Origin: Paenibacillus sp. Soil522
Lineage (GTDB): Bacteria > Bacillota > Bacilli > Paenibacillales > Paenibacillaceae
Length of the DNA: 45,573 nucleotides
Reading direction: 5' to 3'
NCBI RefSeq assembly: GCF_001428245.1
Contig: NZ_LMRV01000052.1
Coordinates: 1-45,573 of the forward strand
In this document: positions 32,819-41,883 of the stretch, piece by piece
Numbering within the stretch: position 1 is the stretch's first letter
How the letters are laid out: every line of letters begins with the position of its first letter
Position numbers and translations under genes: made by a program
The notes under the pieces: model-generated
What the model was told of the DNA's origin: nothing
The model's database searches: none
The model's input: the letters and a program-made list of their open reading frames with translations, nothing else

Positions 32819-34330
32819 ATGCCGGATTATTTTATTATTCCTGCAATAGTTGTCGGTGTGCTCGTTGTATTAGGTCTTGCTTTCTGGGCGCGTTATAAGA
32901 CGGTTAGTCCGGATGAAGCGATGCTCGTAACGGGTTCGTTTCTTGGTTCCAGAAATGCGAGCACGGACGAATCGGGCCGTAAAGTAAAAATCATTAGAGG
33001 CGGCGGGGCGTTTATACTGCCGATTTTCCAGAAGGCCGAGTTTTTATCCTTGCTGTCGCACAAGCTTGATGTATCCACCCCGGAGGTCTATACGGAGCAA
33101 GGCGTTCCGGTCATGGCAGACGGCGTAGCGATTATCAAAATCGGCGGTGCGGTTGAGGATGTGGCAACGGCTGCGGAACAATTTCTGGGTAAGCCGACTG
33201 AAGCGCTGAAGGGCGAAGCGCAGGAGGTGCTGGAAGGACATTTGCGCGCCATACTAGGCTCCATGACGGTAGAAGAGGTTTATCGCAATCGTGATAAATT
33301 TGCGCAAGAGGTACAAGGGGTAGCGGCTAAGGATTTGAAGAAAATGGGTCTCCAAATCGTTTCCTTCACGATCAAGGATTTACGCGACAAGCATGGATAT
33401 TTAGATGCGCTCGGTAAGCCGCGAATCGCTGCTGTAAAGCGGGATGCGGAAATTGCGGAAGCCGAAGCGGTGCGGGATGCTAGAATTCAAAAAGCGCTTG
33501 CGGCTGAGGCGGGTCAAAAAGCCGAGCTCGTGCGCGATACGAACATCGCTGAAGCAGAGAAAGAGAAGGAGATGAAGGTTGCATCCTTTAAGCGCGATCA
33601 GGATACAGCGAAAGCAGAAGCGGATCAGGCGTATTCCATTCAAGAAGCGCGTGCGAAGCAAAGCGTAGTCGAGGAACAGATGAAGGTTGAGCTCGTACGC
33701 AAAGAGCGTGAGATTGATCTTGAGGCAAAGGAAATTTTGCGGCGCGAGAAGCAGTACGATGCAGAAGTGAAAAAGAAAGCCGATGCAGACCGTTACGCGG
33801 TTGAGCAGGCGGCTGAAGCGAACAAAGCGAAGCTCCTTCGTGAAGCGGATGCCTTGCAGTACCGGATAGAGGCGGAAGCGAAGGCGCAAGCTGCGCAGAA
33901 GCGCTTGGACGGCTTGGCCGTTGCTGAAGCGGAGAGAGCGAAGGGAACGGCGGAGGCAGACGTTATCCGTCTTCGCGGTTTAGCGGAAGCAGAAGCGAAG
34001 GAGAAGCTGGCTGAAGCGTTTGAGAAATTCGGTGAAGCAGCCGTGCTTGATATTATTGTAAAAATGCTGCCTGAGCTCGCCGGTAAAATAGCGGAACCGA
34101 TTAGCAGCATCGATAAGCTTACTGTCGTAGACACGGGTAACGGTGAAGGGGCTGCGAGACTTAGCCATTATGTTACTTCATTGATGTCTACCGCGCCTGA
34201 AATGCTGAAGAGCGTATCCGGCATAGATGTAAATGCACTCATTAAAGGATTAACGTCCAAGGCGATAAACACACCGGCTAGCAGCAATAGACCTGTCGAA
34301 ATTGGACCCAAGCTTCCTGATCAGTCGTAA
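32819..34330 (+). CDS. floT: Flotillin (SPFH domain protein FloT/YuaG)
   Basis: The 503-aa protein has a short N-terminal membrane hairpin (residues 4-24), an SPFH/band-7 domain (about 30-200) and a long Ala/Glu/Lys-rich coiled coil (about 200-430) with repeated EAEA-type heptads, then a Gly/Pro tail. Length is close to B. subtilis FloT (about 509 aa). Flotillins oligomerise in membrane microdomains and influence kinase and cell-envelope assemblies. It follows the NfeD-like gene and ends at a strong palindromic terminator shared with rpsD. Confidence 0.96.
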   Translation: MPDYFIIPAIVVGVLVVLGLAFWARYKTVSPDEAMLVTGSFLGSRNASTDESGRKVKIIRGGGAFILPIFQKAEFLSLLSHKLDVSTPEVYTEQGVPVMADGVAIIKIGGAVEDVATAAEQFLGKPTEALKGEAQEVLEGHLRAILGSMTVEEVYRNRDKFAQEVQGVAAKDLKKMGLQIVSFTIKDLRDKHGYLDALGKPRIAAVKRDAEIAEAEAVRDARIQKALAAEAGQKAELVRDTNIAEAEKEKEMKVASFKRDQDTAKAEADQAYSIQEARAKQSVVEEQMKVELVRKEREIDLEAKEILRREKQYDAEVKKKADADRYAVEQAAEANKAKLLREADALQYRIEAEAKAQAAQKRLDGLAVAEAERAKGTAEADVIRLRGLAEAEAKEKLAEAFEKFGEAAVLDIIVKMLPELAGKIAEPISSIDKLTVVDTGNGEGAARLSHYVTSLMSTAPEMLKSVSGIDVNALIKGLTSKAINTPASSNRPVEIGPKLPDQS

Positions 34331-34340
34331 TCGCGGACAT

Positions 34341-34377
34341 AAAAAAACCTTGAACCATATGGTTCAAGGTTTTTTTC
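34341..34377. terminator. Bidirectional palindromic terminator between floT and rpsD
   Basis: A perfect palindrome with arms AAAAAAACCTTGAACC and its complement around ATAT; T runs on both strands. Confidence 0.93.
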
Positions 34378-34381
34378 ATAA

Positions 34382-34984
34382 TTAACGGCTGTAGAACTCG
34401 ACGATTTGTTTCTCGTCGATATCTTGGGAAAGCTCACCGCGGTCAGGCAGACGAAGGAATTTACCTTCCAATGCTTGATCGTTGAACTCCAAGTAGTTCG
34501 GAAGGTGATGACGGCCTTCCATAGCTTCTTTAATTGTTCTTAGGCTGCGGCTGCGCTCGCGCAAACCGATAACATCACCGATAGTAACGCTGTAAGAAGC
34601 GATATCCACTTTCTTGCCGTTTACAGTAACGTGACCGTGTGATACCAACTGACGAGCTCCTGCACGGGAGTTGGAAAGGCCAAGACGGTAAACGAGGTTG
34701 TCAAGACGGCTTTCAAGGAGGCCCATGAAGTTTTCACCGGCTTTACCTTTCATTTTTGCCGCTTTGTCAAACAAGTTGCGGAATTGTTTTTCGTTCAAAC
34801 CGTACATGTGACGAAGCTTTTGTTTCTCTTGCAATTGAACGCCATAACCGCTCAACTTTTTGCGTTGGTTAGGGCCGTGTTGACCTGGTGGAAATGCGCG
34901 CTTTGCAAGTTCTTTGCCCGTTCCGCTCAAAGAGATTCCAAGGCGACGGCTTAGTTTAAATTTAGGTCCTGTATAACGTGACAT
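34382..34984 (-). CDS. rpsD: 30S ribosomal protein S4
   Basis: The 200-aa protein binds 16S rRNA early in small-subunit assembly. It begins [20 protein letters not shown], has the S4 RNA-binding domain with [20 protein letters not shown] and [14 protein letters not shown], and lacks zinc-binding cysteines. ATG 34984 has AAGGAG 12 nt upstream, a long but acceptable spacing given the leader structure. It is monocistronic, preceded by a predicted autoregulatory leader and an excellent promoter. Confidence 0.98.
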   Translation of the reverse strand: MSRYTGPKFKLSRRLGISLSGTGKELAKRAFPPGQHGPNQRKKLSGYGVQLQEKQKLRHMYGLNEKQFRNLFDKAAKMKGKAGENFMGLLESRLDNLVYRLGLSNSRAGARQLVSHGHVTVNGKKVDIASYSVTIGDVIGLRERSRSLRTIKEAMEGRHHLPNYLEFNDQALEGKFLRLPDRGELSQDIDEKQIVEFYSR

Positions 34985-35024
34985 ACGTAATATTAACTCC
35001 TTCATCAAATAAATTTGTGAATGG

Positions 35025-35130
35025 GGTTGTGTTTCGCCGAATACGTTCAACGTCCGAGCATGCTCGTCCCTGTTAGGCTAGTCAGCCGCTGGCCTACAGC
35101 GAACGTATTTCATGAGGGTGACACAAAACC
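35025..35130 (-). promoter_or_regulatory. Ribosomal protein S4 leader (autoregulatory mRNA structure)
   Basis: On the transcribed strand GGTTTTGTGT pairs with ACACAACC to form an outer stem, AATACGTTC pairs with GAACGTATT inside it, and the interior has GAGCATGCTC and GGCC-rich hairpins. This matches the position and general layout of the Firmicutes S4 leader, where S4 binds its own mRNA to repress translation. The class assignment is inference from position and folding. Confidence 0.75.
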
Positions 35131-35156
35131 GTACGCCCATCTATTCATCAATAAAT

Positions 35157-35184
35157 AATATATGAAATATATAGTCATTGTCAA
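35157..35184 (-). promoter_or_regulatory. Sigma-A promoter of rpsD
   Basis: On the minus strand TTGACA (35179-35184), a 16-nt spacer, TATATT (35157-35162); the transcript would carry a leader of about 165 nt. Confidence 0.8.
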
Positions 35185-35345
35185 GGTTATCACTACAATT
35201 TTAATGATGCAGTAAGGGCATCATTAGTCCTATATTTTACAGGGTCAGTAGTGCGAAAATCTCAAAAATGAAGTATGATGATTGTATTATTGAGTGATGT
35301 AGGAAGCTCATCTCCTTGGTTGACAGATGGAAGGGTTGGGGCTGC

Positions 35346-37283
35346 ATGGTTGATCGAATGAATAGCAATTTTGCCTATCGTAAAACATCAGCAATTGTGA
35401 ATACATCAGCAGAACCGCAACCGGTTTGGTTTAGTAGTGAAGATATTAGCGATGCGGACGAGCCTTTGCTATTTCCTTTGTTCAAAGAAAGCTTTATTCA
35501 ATGGATAAATGAAGCTGCAGGATTATCCTCGTTTGAGGCTGGTCAATTTGTGCTATTCAATAAACAAGCAGAAGAGGTTGCATCGGCTGGGTTGTATAAC
35601 GCGGGGCGGAAGCGTGATGCTGCGCTTGAGAAGGCAGTCCGCACCGTTCTGTGCAGCGGCCGGCCAAGCATTTGTGAAACAGAAGATATGTCCTTTGCAG
35701 CGTTTCCCCTGCAAAGGAGAAACGATGGCGCTGTTTTTTGTGTTTTCACATACGTATCGCCGATCGGTTCCCAGACGGACATCACGCAGCTTCAAATGTC
35801 CTCCTTACATTTCCGCAGCTGCTTTTACCATAAGTTCGAACAGCTTTATGTCAAGGATCTGCTCCTGCAGCAGCAGCGGGCGGAGCAGGAAGCGAGCAGA
35901 AGAGATTTCTTGTTTCAAGCGGCCAAACGGCTTTATGATCAAATTGATGTGTCCTCCGTACTGTCGGAATTACTTCGCAGCTTAGAAATTGTTTACCCGA
36001 GCTCCGAGGTTTATTTGTATTTGTCACAAGATCATTTAAATGGCGATCCGCGCGTAAAGCCGCTTGTTTTTAAAAATGCTGAGCATGATCTCGTGGCCAA
36101 AGCGTTTTTAAACGGGAAATCGGTAACCGAGCAAGACCGGGACGGCACGCTCCGGCTGGCTGTTCCGATGACTGGCAAGCAAGCTGCGTACGGCGTGCTG
36201 CGCATGTCTATCGGTCCAGGCGAATGGGATGAAGCAGACTTGTCCGCGTTTCTGCTGCTAGCCGAAACTTCAGGCTCAGCCTTCGAAAATGCGAAGTTGT
36301 ACGAGCAGTCTAATTTACTTATCAATGAGCTTCGTCTTATTAATGAGCTTACGAAACGGTTAAACCGGTCGCTGAAGCTTAAAGAAATTTTTCAATTTGC
36401 GACTAGCGAGCTTTTAACGATATTTGATGCCGATTATTGCTGCGTCCTGCAGTTAAACAATGAAAATAATCAATTTGTCGTCATGTCAAGCAATTTCCCT
36501 GAACTTGCAAATGATAAGTTCTCACACGATTATGGCTTTTGCGGCATGGTCTACCGAACGAGGGAGCCGTTAATTATATCCGATTACTGGCAGACTCGTG
36601 TCGTAACCTCCAAGATCATGGACAATACAGGTTCAAGATCGCTTATCGCTGCGCCGATTATGGTTGAGGGAGAGGTCGCCGGCATCATTATGGTTACGCA
36701 CAAGACGCCAAATTTTTTCTCGTACGAAAATTATAAGCTGCTTCAAGTGATGAGCACGCACATTGGAATAGCGGTATCGAATGCTTCCTTGCATGCTGAA
36801 GTTCGACGCATGGTCATAACCGACAATTTGACTGGGCTGCATGCCCGTCATTATTTAAACGAACAAATTCAAAGCCGTCAACGCAAGGATCGATTCGGCT
36901 CGCTTATCCTCGTGGATGTTGATTTGTTCAAGCGGGTAAACGACACGTACGGACATCAAATCGGCGACCGGATACTCATTCATGTGAGTAACATTATCCG
37001 AGAATCCATAAGACAAGGCGACATTGCGGCACGATGGGGAGGCGAGGAGCTTGCTATTTACTTGCCGGGCATTCGAGCCGAGCAGGCTTATCGCGTCGCT
37101 GAGCGGATTCGGCTGCATGTCGAGCAAGAGACGGAGCCGGTCGTAACCGTATCCTGCGGGGTATCCGAATGGACGTTTGAGGATGAGAAAGTTAGCGTAG
37201 AATCGTTGTTTTACCGTGCCGACATGGCGCTTTACGAAGCGAAGAACAATGGAAGAAATTGCATTTTTGTAGGTCAGAGCTAA
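35346..37283 (+). CDS. GAF-GAF-GGDEF diguanylate cyclase
   Basis: The 645-aa protein has an unassigned N-terminal region, GAF-like domains (about 190-310 and 335-475) and a C-terminal GGDEF domain. The active site reads GGEEL at 565-569, and an RQGD I-site lies five residues before it, so it should synthesise c-di-GMP and be product-inhibited. A short coiled coil (QQQRAEQEASRRDFLFQAAK) precedes the first clear GAF. There is no membrane segment. The start is uncertain: ATG 35346 follows a weak AAGGG; TTG 35316 and ATG 35358 are alternatives. The location beside rpsD corresponds to B. subtilis ytrP, whose GGDEF domain is degenerate, unlike this one. Confidence 0.9.
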   Translation: MVDRMNSNFAYRKTSAIVNTSAEPQPVWFSSEDISDADEPLLFPLFKESFIQWINEAAGLSSFEAGQFVLFNKQAEEVASAGLYNAGRKRDAALEKAVRTVLCSGRPSICETEDMSFAAFPLQRRNDGAVFCVFTYVSPIGSQTDITQLQMSSLHFRSCFYHKFEQLYVKDLLLQQQRAEQEASRRDFLFQAAKRLYDQIDVSSVLSELLRSLEIVYPSSEVYLYLSQDHLNGDPRVKPLVFKNAEHDLVAKAFLNGKSVTEQDRDGTLRLAVPMTGKQAAYGVLRMSIGPGEWDEADLSAFLLLAETSGSAFENAKLYEQSNLLINELRLINELTKRLNRSLKLKEIFQFATSELLTIFDADYCCVLQLNNENNQFVVMSSNFPELANDKFSHDYGFCGMVYRTREPLIISDYWQTRVVTSKIMDNTGSRSLIAAPIMVEGEVAGIIMVTHKTPNFFSYENYKLLQVMSTHIGIAVSNASLHAEVRRMVITDNLTGLHARHYLNEQIQSRQRKDRFGSLILVDVDLFKRVNDTYGHQIGDRILIHVSNIIRESIRQGDIAARWGGEELAIYLPGIRAEQAYRVAERIRLHVEQETEPVVTVSCGVSEWTFEDEKVSVESLFYRADMALYEAKNNGRNCIFVGQS

Positions 37284-37314
37284 ATTAAGCTTATTTTTAT
37301 TCAATAGAACTTGA

Positions 37315-37343
37315 GGGTGCCTTAGCCGGCATCCTTTTCTTTT
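37315..37343 (+). terminator. Intrinsic terminator after the diguanylate cyclase gene
   Basis: GGGTGCC pairs with GGCATCC (one G-U) around TTAGCC, followed by TTTTCTTTTT. Confidence 0.75.
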
Positions 37344-37417
37344 TGTGCATGTTTGGAATAAGGAGTAGGCTGGATAGGGACGATACTATAGTAACAGGTT
37401 GGACGGGAGGTATGAGC

Positions 37418-38155
37418 ATGAAGCGGAAGCAAGCAATTGCAGCAAGTTTTCTCATTTTTACATGCATATTGATGATGTCAGGCTGCAGCCAAGTCGGCGA
37501 GCAGCGCTCGCCGGAGGAATGGCTGTCTTTATCCTATTCGGGACTTGCGGCCATGGATCAGTATGCTTTTACAGGATCGATGAGCATGAAGACGGAGGAT
37601 GGCTTGGAATTTAAACCTGAAATATTCGAAGGCAAGGTGGTGGATCATCAGCAATTGACCTTGCAGACGAACAGCGAAGAGCCGCTGAACTGGAATCCCG
37701 TACAAGTGCTTGAAACATTAAATCATGCAAACGAAGAGGTTCGTATGGCAAACGACACATACGATCCGGAAACGGTCACGCTGATGATTACCGAGCATAC
37801 CGGCATCACGAAGAAAAGATGGGAGCAGCGGCTTCACCAGCAGCTCGATCAGCTCGGGGCCAAGATGCCTGCAGTGGGGAGTCCGTACCGCCGGGAATGG
37901 AAGGAGGAGCTTACGCGTTCTCACAAGCAATTAGACGATATGCTTGCGTCCATGCAAGCGGTCACGGAGTATGAGCTGGTCATTGACCGAGACCGGATGC
38001 TTCCGCTAAAAATGGAGGAAAAAACGTCTTTCAGCTACAAGTATGATAAAAAACCAATTTCAGAGTCAAGGTACACAACGGTTCGCTTTCAATCCTTCAA
38101 TGGTGCTTCGAGCGATACTATTCAACAATCAATGAAACGTGTTACGATGGATTAG
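37418..38155 (+). CDS. Lipoprotein of unknown function
   Basis: The 245-aa protein has a lipoprotein signal: KRK, a hydrophobic stretch and the lipobox MSGC with lipidated Cys23. The mature part is hydrophilic with no motif I recognise; it has a strand pattern reminiscent of LolA/LppX-like or DUF6612-type lipoproteins (YAFTGSMSMKTEDGLEFK), which is only a loose impression. ATG 37418 is 7 nt after GGGAGG; ATG 37412 is too close to it. It is followed after 28 nt by the M29 aminopeptidase gene, probably in the same operon. Confidence 0.82.
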   Translation: MKRKQAIAASFLIFTCILMMSGCSQVGEQRSPEEWLSLSYSGLAAMDQYAFTGSMSMKTEDGLEFKPEIFEGKVVDHQQLTLQTNSEEPLNWNPVQVLETLNHANEEVRMANDTYDPETVTLMITEHTGITKKRWEQRLHQQLDQLGAKMPAVGSPYRREWKEELTRSHKQLDDMLASMQAVTEYELVIDRDRMLPLKMEEKTSFSYKYDKKPISESRYTTVRFQSFNGASSDTIQQSMKRVTMD

Positions 38156-38183
38156 CTCAGCACGCAAGTAAGAAGGAGAGGAT

Positions 38184-39305
38184 ATGAACATGCGTGATCC
38201 ACGATTGCAAAAGCTGGCACAAAATTTAGTCGGTTATTCCATCGATGTTCAGCCTGGAGAAAATGTGTTGATTGACATGATCGGTTCAGAACGAGAGCTC
38301 ACAAAATGTTTAATAGAAGAGGTTGCGCGACGGGGCGGCAGACCATTTGTAGAATCGAGCGACCGATCCGTTCTTCGTACTTTGCTGCAGCATGCTTCCA
38401 AGGAGCAGATGGAGCTGTGGGCGTCGTTTGATCTGGAGCGCATGAAAAATATGCAAGGCTATATTGCAGTGCGGTCCGGCGATAATGTAAACGAGCTGGC
38501 AGGAATTCCTGAAGCTAATATGCGCTTATACGAGCAGATTTACAGAAATCCGGTACATATGGAGCAGCGCGTCAAAAAAACGAAATGGGTCATTTTACGT
38601 TATCCAAACGCATCGATGGCACAGCTGGCCAATATGAGCACGGAAGCGTTTGAGGATTTCTATTTTGATGTATGTAATTTGGATTATTCTAAAATGGACA
38701 GAGCGATGGATCCTCTGCAGGCGCTAATGATCAAAACGGACCGTGTCCGCATCGTATCGCCGTCAACCGATTTGAGCTTCTCGATCAAAAATATCGGAGC
38801 CAAAAAATGCTCCGGCCACCGCAATATACCCGACGGCGAAGTTTTCTCCGCGCCTGTACGCGATTCCGTGCAAGGAACGATTACATATAACGCGCCTAGC
38901 GTTTATTCCGGGGTAACGTTCCAGAACATTTCGCTCACGTTCGAGGACGGGAAAATCGTAAAAGCAGAAAGCAATGACACGGCTCGTTTGAATGAGATTT
39001 TAGACATGGACGAGGGCGCGCGTTATATTGGGGAATTCGCGATTGGATTTAATCCGCATATTTTGCATCCGATGAATGATATTTTGTTTGATGAGAAAAT
39101 TGCGGGCAGTCTTCACTTCACTCCCGGTCAGGCGTATGAGCAGACAGATAATGGCAACCGCTCCTCTGTTCATTGGGATTTAGTGCTAATTCAGCGTCCT
39201 GAGTACGGCGGCGGAGAAATTTATTTCGACGATGTGCTCATTCGTAAGGATGGCGTTTTCGTTATTCCAGAGCTGGAAGGACTAAATGCCGAAAATTTGA
39301 AATAA
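38184..39305 (+). CDS. M29 family aminopeptidase (AmpS/PepS-like)
   Basis: The 373-aa protein matches the thermophilic M29 metallo-aminopeptidases: DPRLQKLAQNLVGYSIDVQPGE-type N-terminus, the metal-site segment GEFAIGFNP, and SSVHWDLV near 330 with the His and Asp ligands. It should remove N-terminal residues from peptides in the cytoplasm. AAGGAG lies 5 nt before ATG 38184. Length fits the shorter branch of the family (usual range about 370-410). Confidence 0.92.
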   Translation: MNMRDPRLQKLAQNLVGYSIDVQPGENVLIDMIGSERELTKCLIEEVARRGGRPFVESSDRSVLRTLLQHASKEQMELWASFDLERMKNMQGYIAVRSGDNVNELAGIPEANMRLYEQIYRNPVHMEQRVKKTKWVILRYPNASMAQLANMSTEAFEDFYFDVCNLDYSKMDRAMDPLQALMIKTDRVRIVSPSTDLSFSIKNIGAKKCSGHRNIPDGEVFSAPVRDSVQGTITYNAPSVYSGVTFQNISLTFEDGKIVKAESNDTARLNEILDMDEGARYIGEFAIGFNPHILHPMNDILFDEKIAGSLHFTPGQAYEQTDNGNRSSVHWDLVLIQRPEYGGGEIYFDDVLIRKDGVFVIPELEGLNAENLK

Positions 39306-39370
39306 GCTAAGACTCTGACACTACATTCCTATGTAATTGATGGGAAATAAAGTGATTTTCATTTTACCTC

Positions 39371-39399
39371 TTGCTGGATATTACAATTCGGGTTATCAT
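39371..39399 (+). promoter_or_regulatory. Promoter of the HPr-like gene
   Basis: TTGCTG (39371-39376), 17-nt spacer, TATCAT (39394-39399), 45 nt before the ATG. Confidence 0.55.
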
Positions 39400-39443
39400 G
39401 GTGACAAAGGTAAGCTTTACTAATTTAACTGGAGGGATCTCCC

Positions 39444-39686
39444 ATGTCCAACAATGCAGCTATTGTAGAAATTTCCCAAACGGCTAGCCAATTCACTTCG
39501 TCCATCGTTCTGCAAGCCGAGAGCAAATATATCGATGTAAAAAGCATACTCGGACTATTCACAACACTAGTGGGCGGACATGCTTACGAACTGCATGTAC
39601 ACGGTCCTGATGCTGAAGAAGCAAAAACAGCAATGGCTAATGTATTTGCGAAGCATAACTTGAACGTTACGGTTATTACGGATTAG
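39444..39686 (+). CDS. HPr-like protein lacking the His-15 region but keeping the Ser-46 region
   Basis: The 80-aa protein aligns with HPr from about residue 21 on: SQTASQFTSSIVLQ and YIDVKSILGL match HPr segments QTASKF and NLKSIMG, placing Ser34 at the regulatory Ser46 position, and GPDAEEAKTAM matches the HPr C-terminal helix. The first strand and the GIHARPA active-site loop are absent; the N-terminus is only MSNNAAIVE. GGAGGG lies 6 nt before the ATG, so the short start is real. It cannot carry PTS phosphate on His15; a Crh-like partner for CcpA/HPr kinase is one reading, another is an unrelated use of the fold. Confidence 0.8.
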   Translation: MSNNAAIVEISQTASQFTSSIVLQAESKYIDVKSILGLFTTLVGGHAYELHVHGPDAEEAKTAMANVFAKHNLNVTVITD

Positions 39687-39707
39687 TAGGAATATAATAT
39701 TTTAGAG

Positions 39708-39740
39708 AAAGCACCCCTTCATTGTTGAAGAGGTGCTTTT
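39708..39740 (+). terminator. Intrinsic terminator after the HPr-like gene
   Basis: AAAGCACC and CTTC pair with GAAG and GGTGCTTT around ATTGTT, followed by T-rich sequence. Confidence 0.85.
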
Positions 39741-39823
39741 CGTTTTGAACTTGTATAATCACTCTTTTTCGTCTAATATAAAGGGTATAGAAGATGGCGG
39801 ATACGCGCACAGGGGGGAAAACG

Positions 39824-40111
39824 ATGTCTTCACCGGAAATTACGGTACAATTGCATGAGAAAGCGCTTCGTCTCCTTCAGGAAGATGCGAGTAAAATAGA
39901 AAAATTAATCGAAGTTCAAATGGAAAACTTGACAACCCGTCAATGTCCGCTGTACGAAGAAGTGCTAGATACGCAAATGTATGGTTTCTCGCGAGAGATC
40001 GACTTTGCTGTTCGCGCAGGCCTAATTGCAGAATTAGCAGGCAAGGAAATAGTGAGCAGGTTAGAGCGGAATTTAGCTATGTTATACGAAGCCTTGGAAA
40101 GAAAAGAGTAG
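39824..40111 (+). CDS. ylaN: YlaN family protein (UPF0358/DUF1507)
   Basis: The 95-aa protein matches B. subtilis/Staphylococcus YlaN, with the conserved stretch [20 protein letters not shown] and a C-terminal helix. YlaN has been reported to bind iron and to modulate Fur; that is literature knowledge, not visible here. ATG 39824 has AGGGGGG 7 nt upstream; the earlier in-frame ATG lacks a site. As in B. subtilis, ftsW lies close by, though two genes intervene. Its stop codon sits inside the following terminator. Confidence 0.93.
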   Translation: MSSPEITVQLHEKALRLLQEDASKIEKLIEVQMENLTTRQCPLYEEVLDTQMYGFSREIDFAVRAGLIAELAGKEIVSRLERNLAMLYEALERKE

Positions 40112-40133
40112 TCTCCGCGGAGACTACTCTTTT
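40102..40133. terminator. Palindromic bidirectional terminator overlapping the ylaN stop
   Basis: A 32-bp near-perfect palindrome centred on CGCG with arms beginning AAAAGAGTAGTCTCC. The TAG of ylaN is in its 5' arm. It serves ylaN and the convergent antiporter gene. Confidence 0.88.
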
Positions 40134-40170
40134 CTTTTCTTATATTCTCTTGTTCCGTATGCAGCTTAGT

Positions 40171-41229
40171 TTAAACAAGATAAAAGGCTACGCCAAGAAT
40201 GATATAGACCATAAGAAGCAGCACACCCTCGTACCAGTTGGTCTGTCCATCACGAGATACTGATTTGGCGATAAAGACGGATACGCCGATTGCGGTCAGC
40301 TCAATAGGCGTGAAGACGATATCCATCGTGTTGCCGAACATGAAGCTGATGAGAATGAGCACGGGAGCTACGAACAAAGCGATTTGCAGGCTGCTTCCGA
40401 TTGCGATTTCGACGGCGGCGCCGATCTTGTTCTTCATGGCCAAAATAACGGCTGCGCTATGCTCTGCGGCATTACCGACGATAGCGATAACGAATGCTCC
40501 TATAAACAGCTCAGACAGGCCGAATTTCTCCGCAAACGCATCAAGGGTATGAACGAGCCATTCGCTCACAAAGGCTACCATAACGGTAGCAAGGAGGAGG
40601 AAGAAGATCGACATCCCTTTGGACCAGGCCGGCTCCTCGCCGTGATCGGCATTCATGACCTCATCAGAAAGCATATCCTTGTGGGTGACCATAGAAAATA
40701 TCAACCACAATATGTAGGAGATGATCAGGATGCCGGCAACCGCAAGGCTTAGAAATTGATCCTTCTCAATCGTGAAATTTTGCGATACGACGAATACGGC
40801 CGGTACGAAGAGGCCGATAACGGCCATGATCATGAGCGTTGAATTGTGATCTGCTAAGCGATTGTTAAATTTCTGCTCCTTGTATTTCAGTCCGCCAAGT
40901 AAGATGCTAAGTCCCAGCACAAGCAAAAGATTTCCGATAATAGCGCCCGTCAAGCTCGCTTTTACCATGTCGAATTGCTGGGCCTTTATCAAGAAAATAG
41001 CGATAATGAGCTCGGCGGCATTTCCGAAGGTCGCGTTTAGAAATCCGCCGAGCCGTTGCCCGGCATAGTGCGCCACGCTCTCTGTAGCTTTGCCAAGGAA
41101 CCCAGCCACGAAAATAATGGCGATCGCTGAAATGACGAACTGTACCGTGTTGTCCCAGTGGGCGAAATGGCCAATCCCGCTGAGCACAAACATTATAATT
41201 AACCCGGAAAAAAACATTTTTTGATTCAA
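40171..41229 (-). CDS. Calcium/proton antiporter (CaxA/YfkE-like)
   Basis: The 352-aa membrane protein has about eleven hydrophobic segments and the two CaCA alpha-repeat signatures, GGFLNATFGNAAELIIAIF and GNAAEHSAAVILAMKNKIG, with an acidic loop (about 205-215) in the middle. It should export Ca2+ in exchange for H+. Length matches B. subtilis YfkE (351 aa). I chose TTG 41229 because GAGGTG lies 5 nt upstream; the longer frame to 41292 extends past the family's N-terminus, and ATG 41217 is an alternative. Confidence 0.92.
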   Translation of the reverse strand: MNQKMFFSGLIIMFVLSGIGHFAHWDNTVQFVISAIAIIFVAGFLGKATESVAHYAGQRLGGFLNATFGNAAELIIAIFLIKAQQFDMVKASLTGAIIGNLLLVLGLSILLGGLKYKEQKFNNRLADHNSTLMIMAVIGLFVPAVFVVSQNFTIEKDQFLSLAVAGILIISYILWLIFSMVTHKDMLSDEVMNADHGEEPAWSKGMSIFFLLLATVMVAFVSEWLVHTLDAFAEKFGLSELFIGAFVIAIVGNAAEHSAAVILAMKNKIGAAVEIAIGSSLQIALFVAPVLILISFMFGNTMDIVFTPIELTAIGVSVFIAKSVSRDGQTNWYEGVLLLMVYIILGVAFYLV

Positions 41230-41375
41230 ACTAAACACCTCTTCGCGATATGCTGAAAACCTGTTAATACTATATCGAAAATCATCACCCATGTAAACTT
41301 TACCAGCAACAAGTGAAACTTACAAATTCTTATCTATAAAAAGCGGCTAATCGCTTCCATTTAGTAGCGCTGTTC

Positions 41376-41404
41376 TTGCTTCACGGGTGAGGTTCTATTA
41401 CAAT
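41376..41404 (+). promoter_or_regulatory. Promoter of the Asp23 gene
   Basis: TTGCTT (41376-41381), 17-nt spacer, TACAAT (41399-41404), 32 nt before the ATG. Confidence 0.65.
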
Positions 41405-41436
41405 AAACGTATATGGAAAAATGAGGAGTGAGTCAC

Positions 41437-41820
41437 ATGACCGAAGAACTTCAAACAGGTCTTATCCGAATCTCAGATGATGTAGTAGCAACGATAGCTG
41501 GGCTCGCAGCGCTTGAAACGCCAGGTATAGCGGCAATGTCGGGTGGGATATCAGAAGGACTCGCTAAACGTCTAAGCGGAAAAAATGTGCAGAAGGGCGT
41601 ATCTGTCGAAGTAGGGCAGACGGAAGCTGCAATTGATCTTCGAATCATTGTTCACTATGGCATCCCGATTCAAGAGGTTTGCCGCCAGCTGCAGCTTAAT
41701 GTACGAGAATCGGTAGAAAACATGACAGGCTTGCACGTGGTGGAAGTGAACGTAAAGGTTGAAGGGGTTGCCTTTAAAGAGGAAGAGATTGAGGATCCGC
41801 AGCAGTTGCGGTTAAAGTAA
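41437..41820 (+). CDS. Asp23/Gls24 family envelope stress protein
   Basis: The 127-aa protein has the Asp23/Gls24 domain: GLIRISDDVVATIAGLAALE, VEVGQTEAAIDLRIIVHYG and VNVKVEGVAF. Family members include membrane-associated Asp23 of Staphylococcus and general stress proteins YqhY/YloU. No membrane helix is present, so it would need an anchor partner not seen here. AGGAG lies 8 nt before ATG 41437. It is monocistronic between its own promoter and a terminator shared with ftsW. Confidence 0.92.
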   Translation: MTEELQTGLIRISDDVVATIAGLAALETPGIAAMSGGISEGLAKRLSGKNVQKGVSVEVGQTEAAIDLRIIVHYGIPIQEVCRQLQLNVRESVENMTGLHVVEVNVKVEGVAFKEEEIEDPQQLRLK

Positions 41821-41837
41821 GGTTACGCAGCGATAAG

Positions 41838-41877
41838 AAAAAACGGTATCTCTTATATAAGAGGTACCGTTTTTTTG
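41838..41877. terminator. Bidirectional terminator between Asp23 gene and ftsW
   Basis: AAAAAACGGTA and CTCTT pair with AAGAG and TACCGTTTTTT around ATAT, with T runs in both directions. Confidence 0.9.
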
Positions 41878-41883
41878 TGGCGT

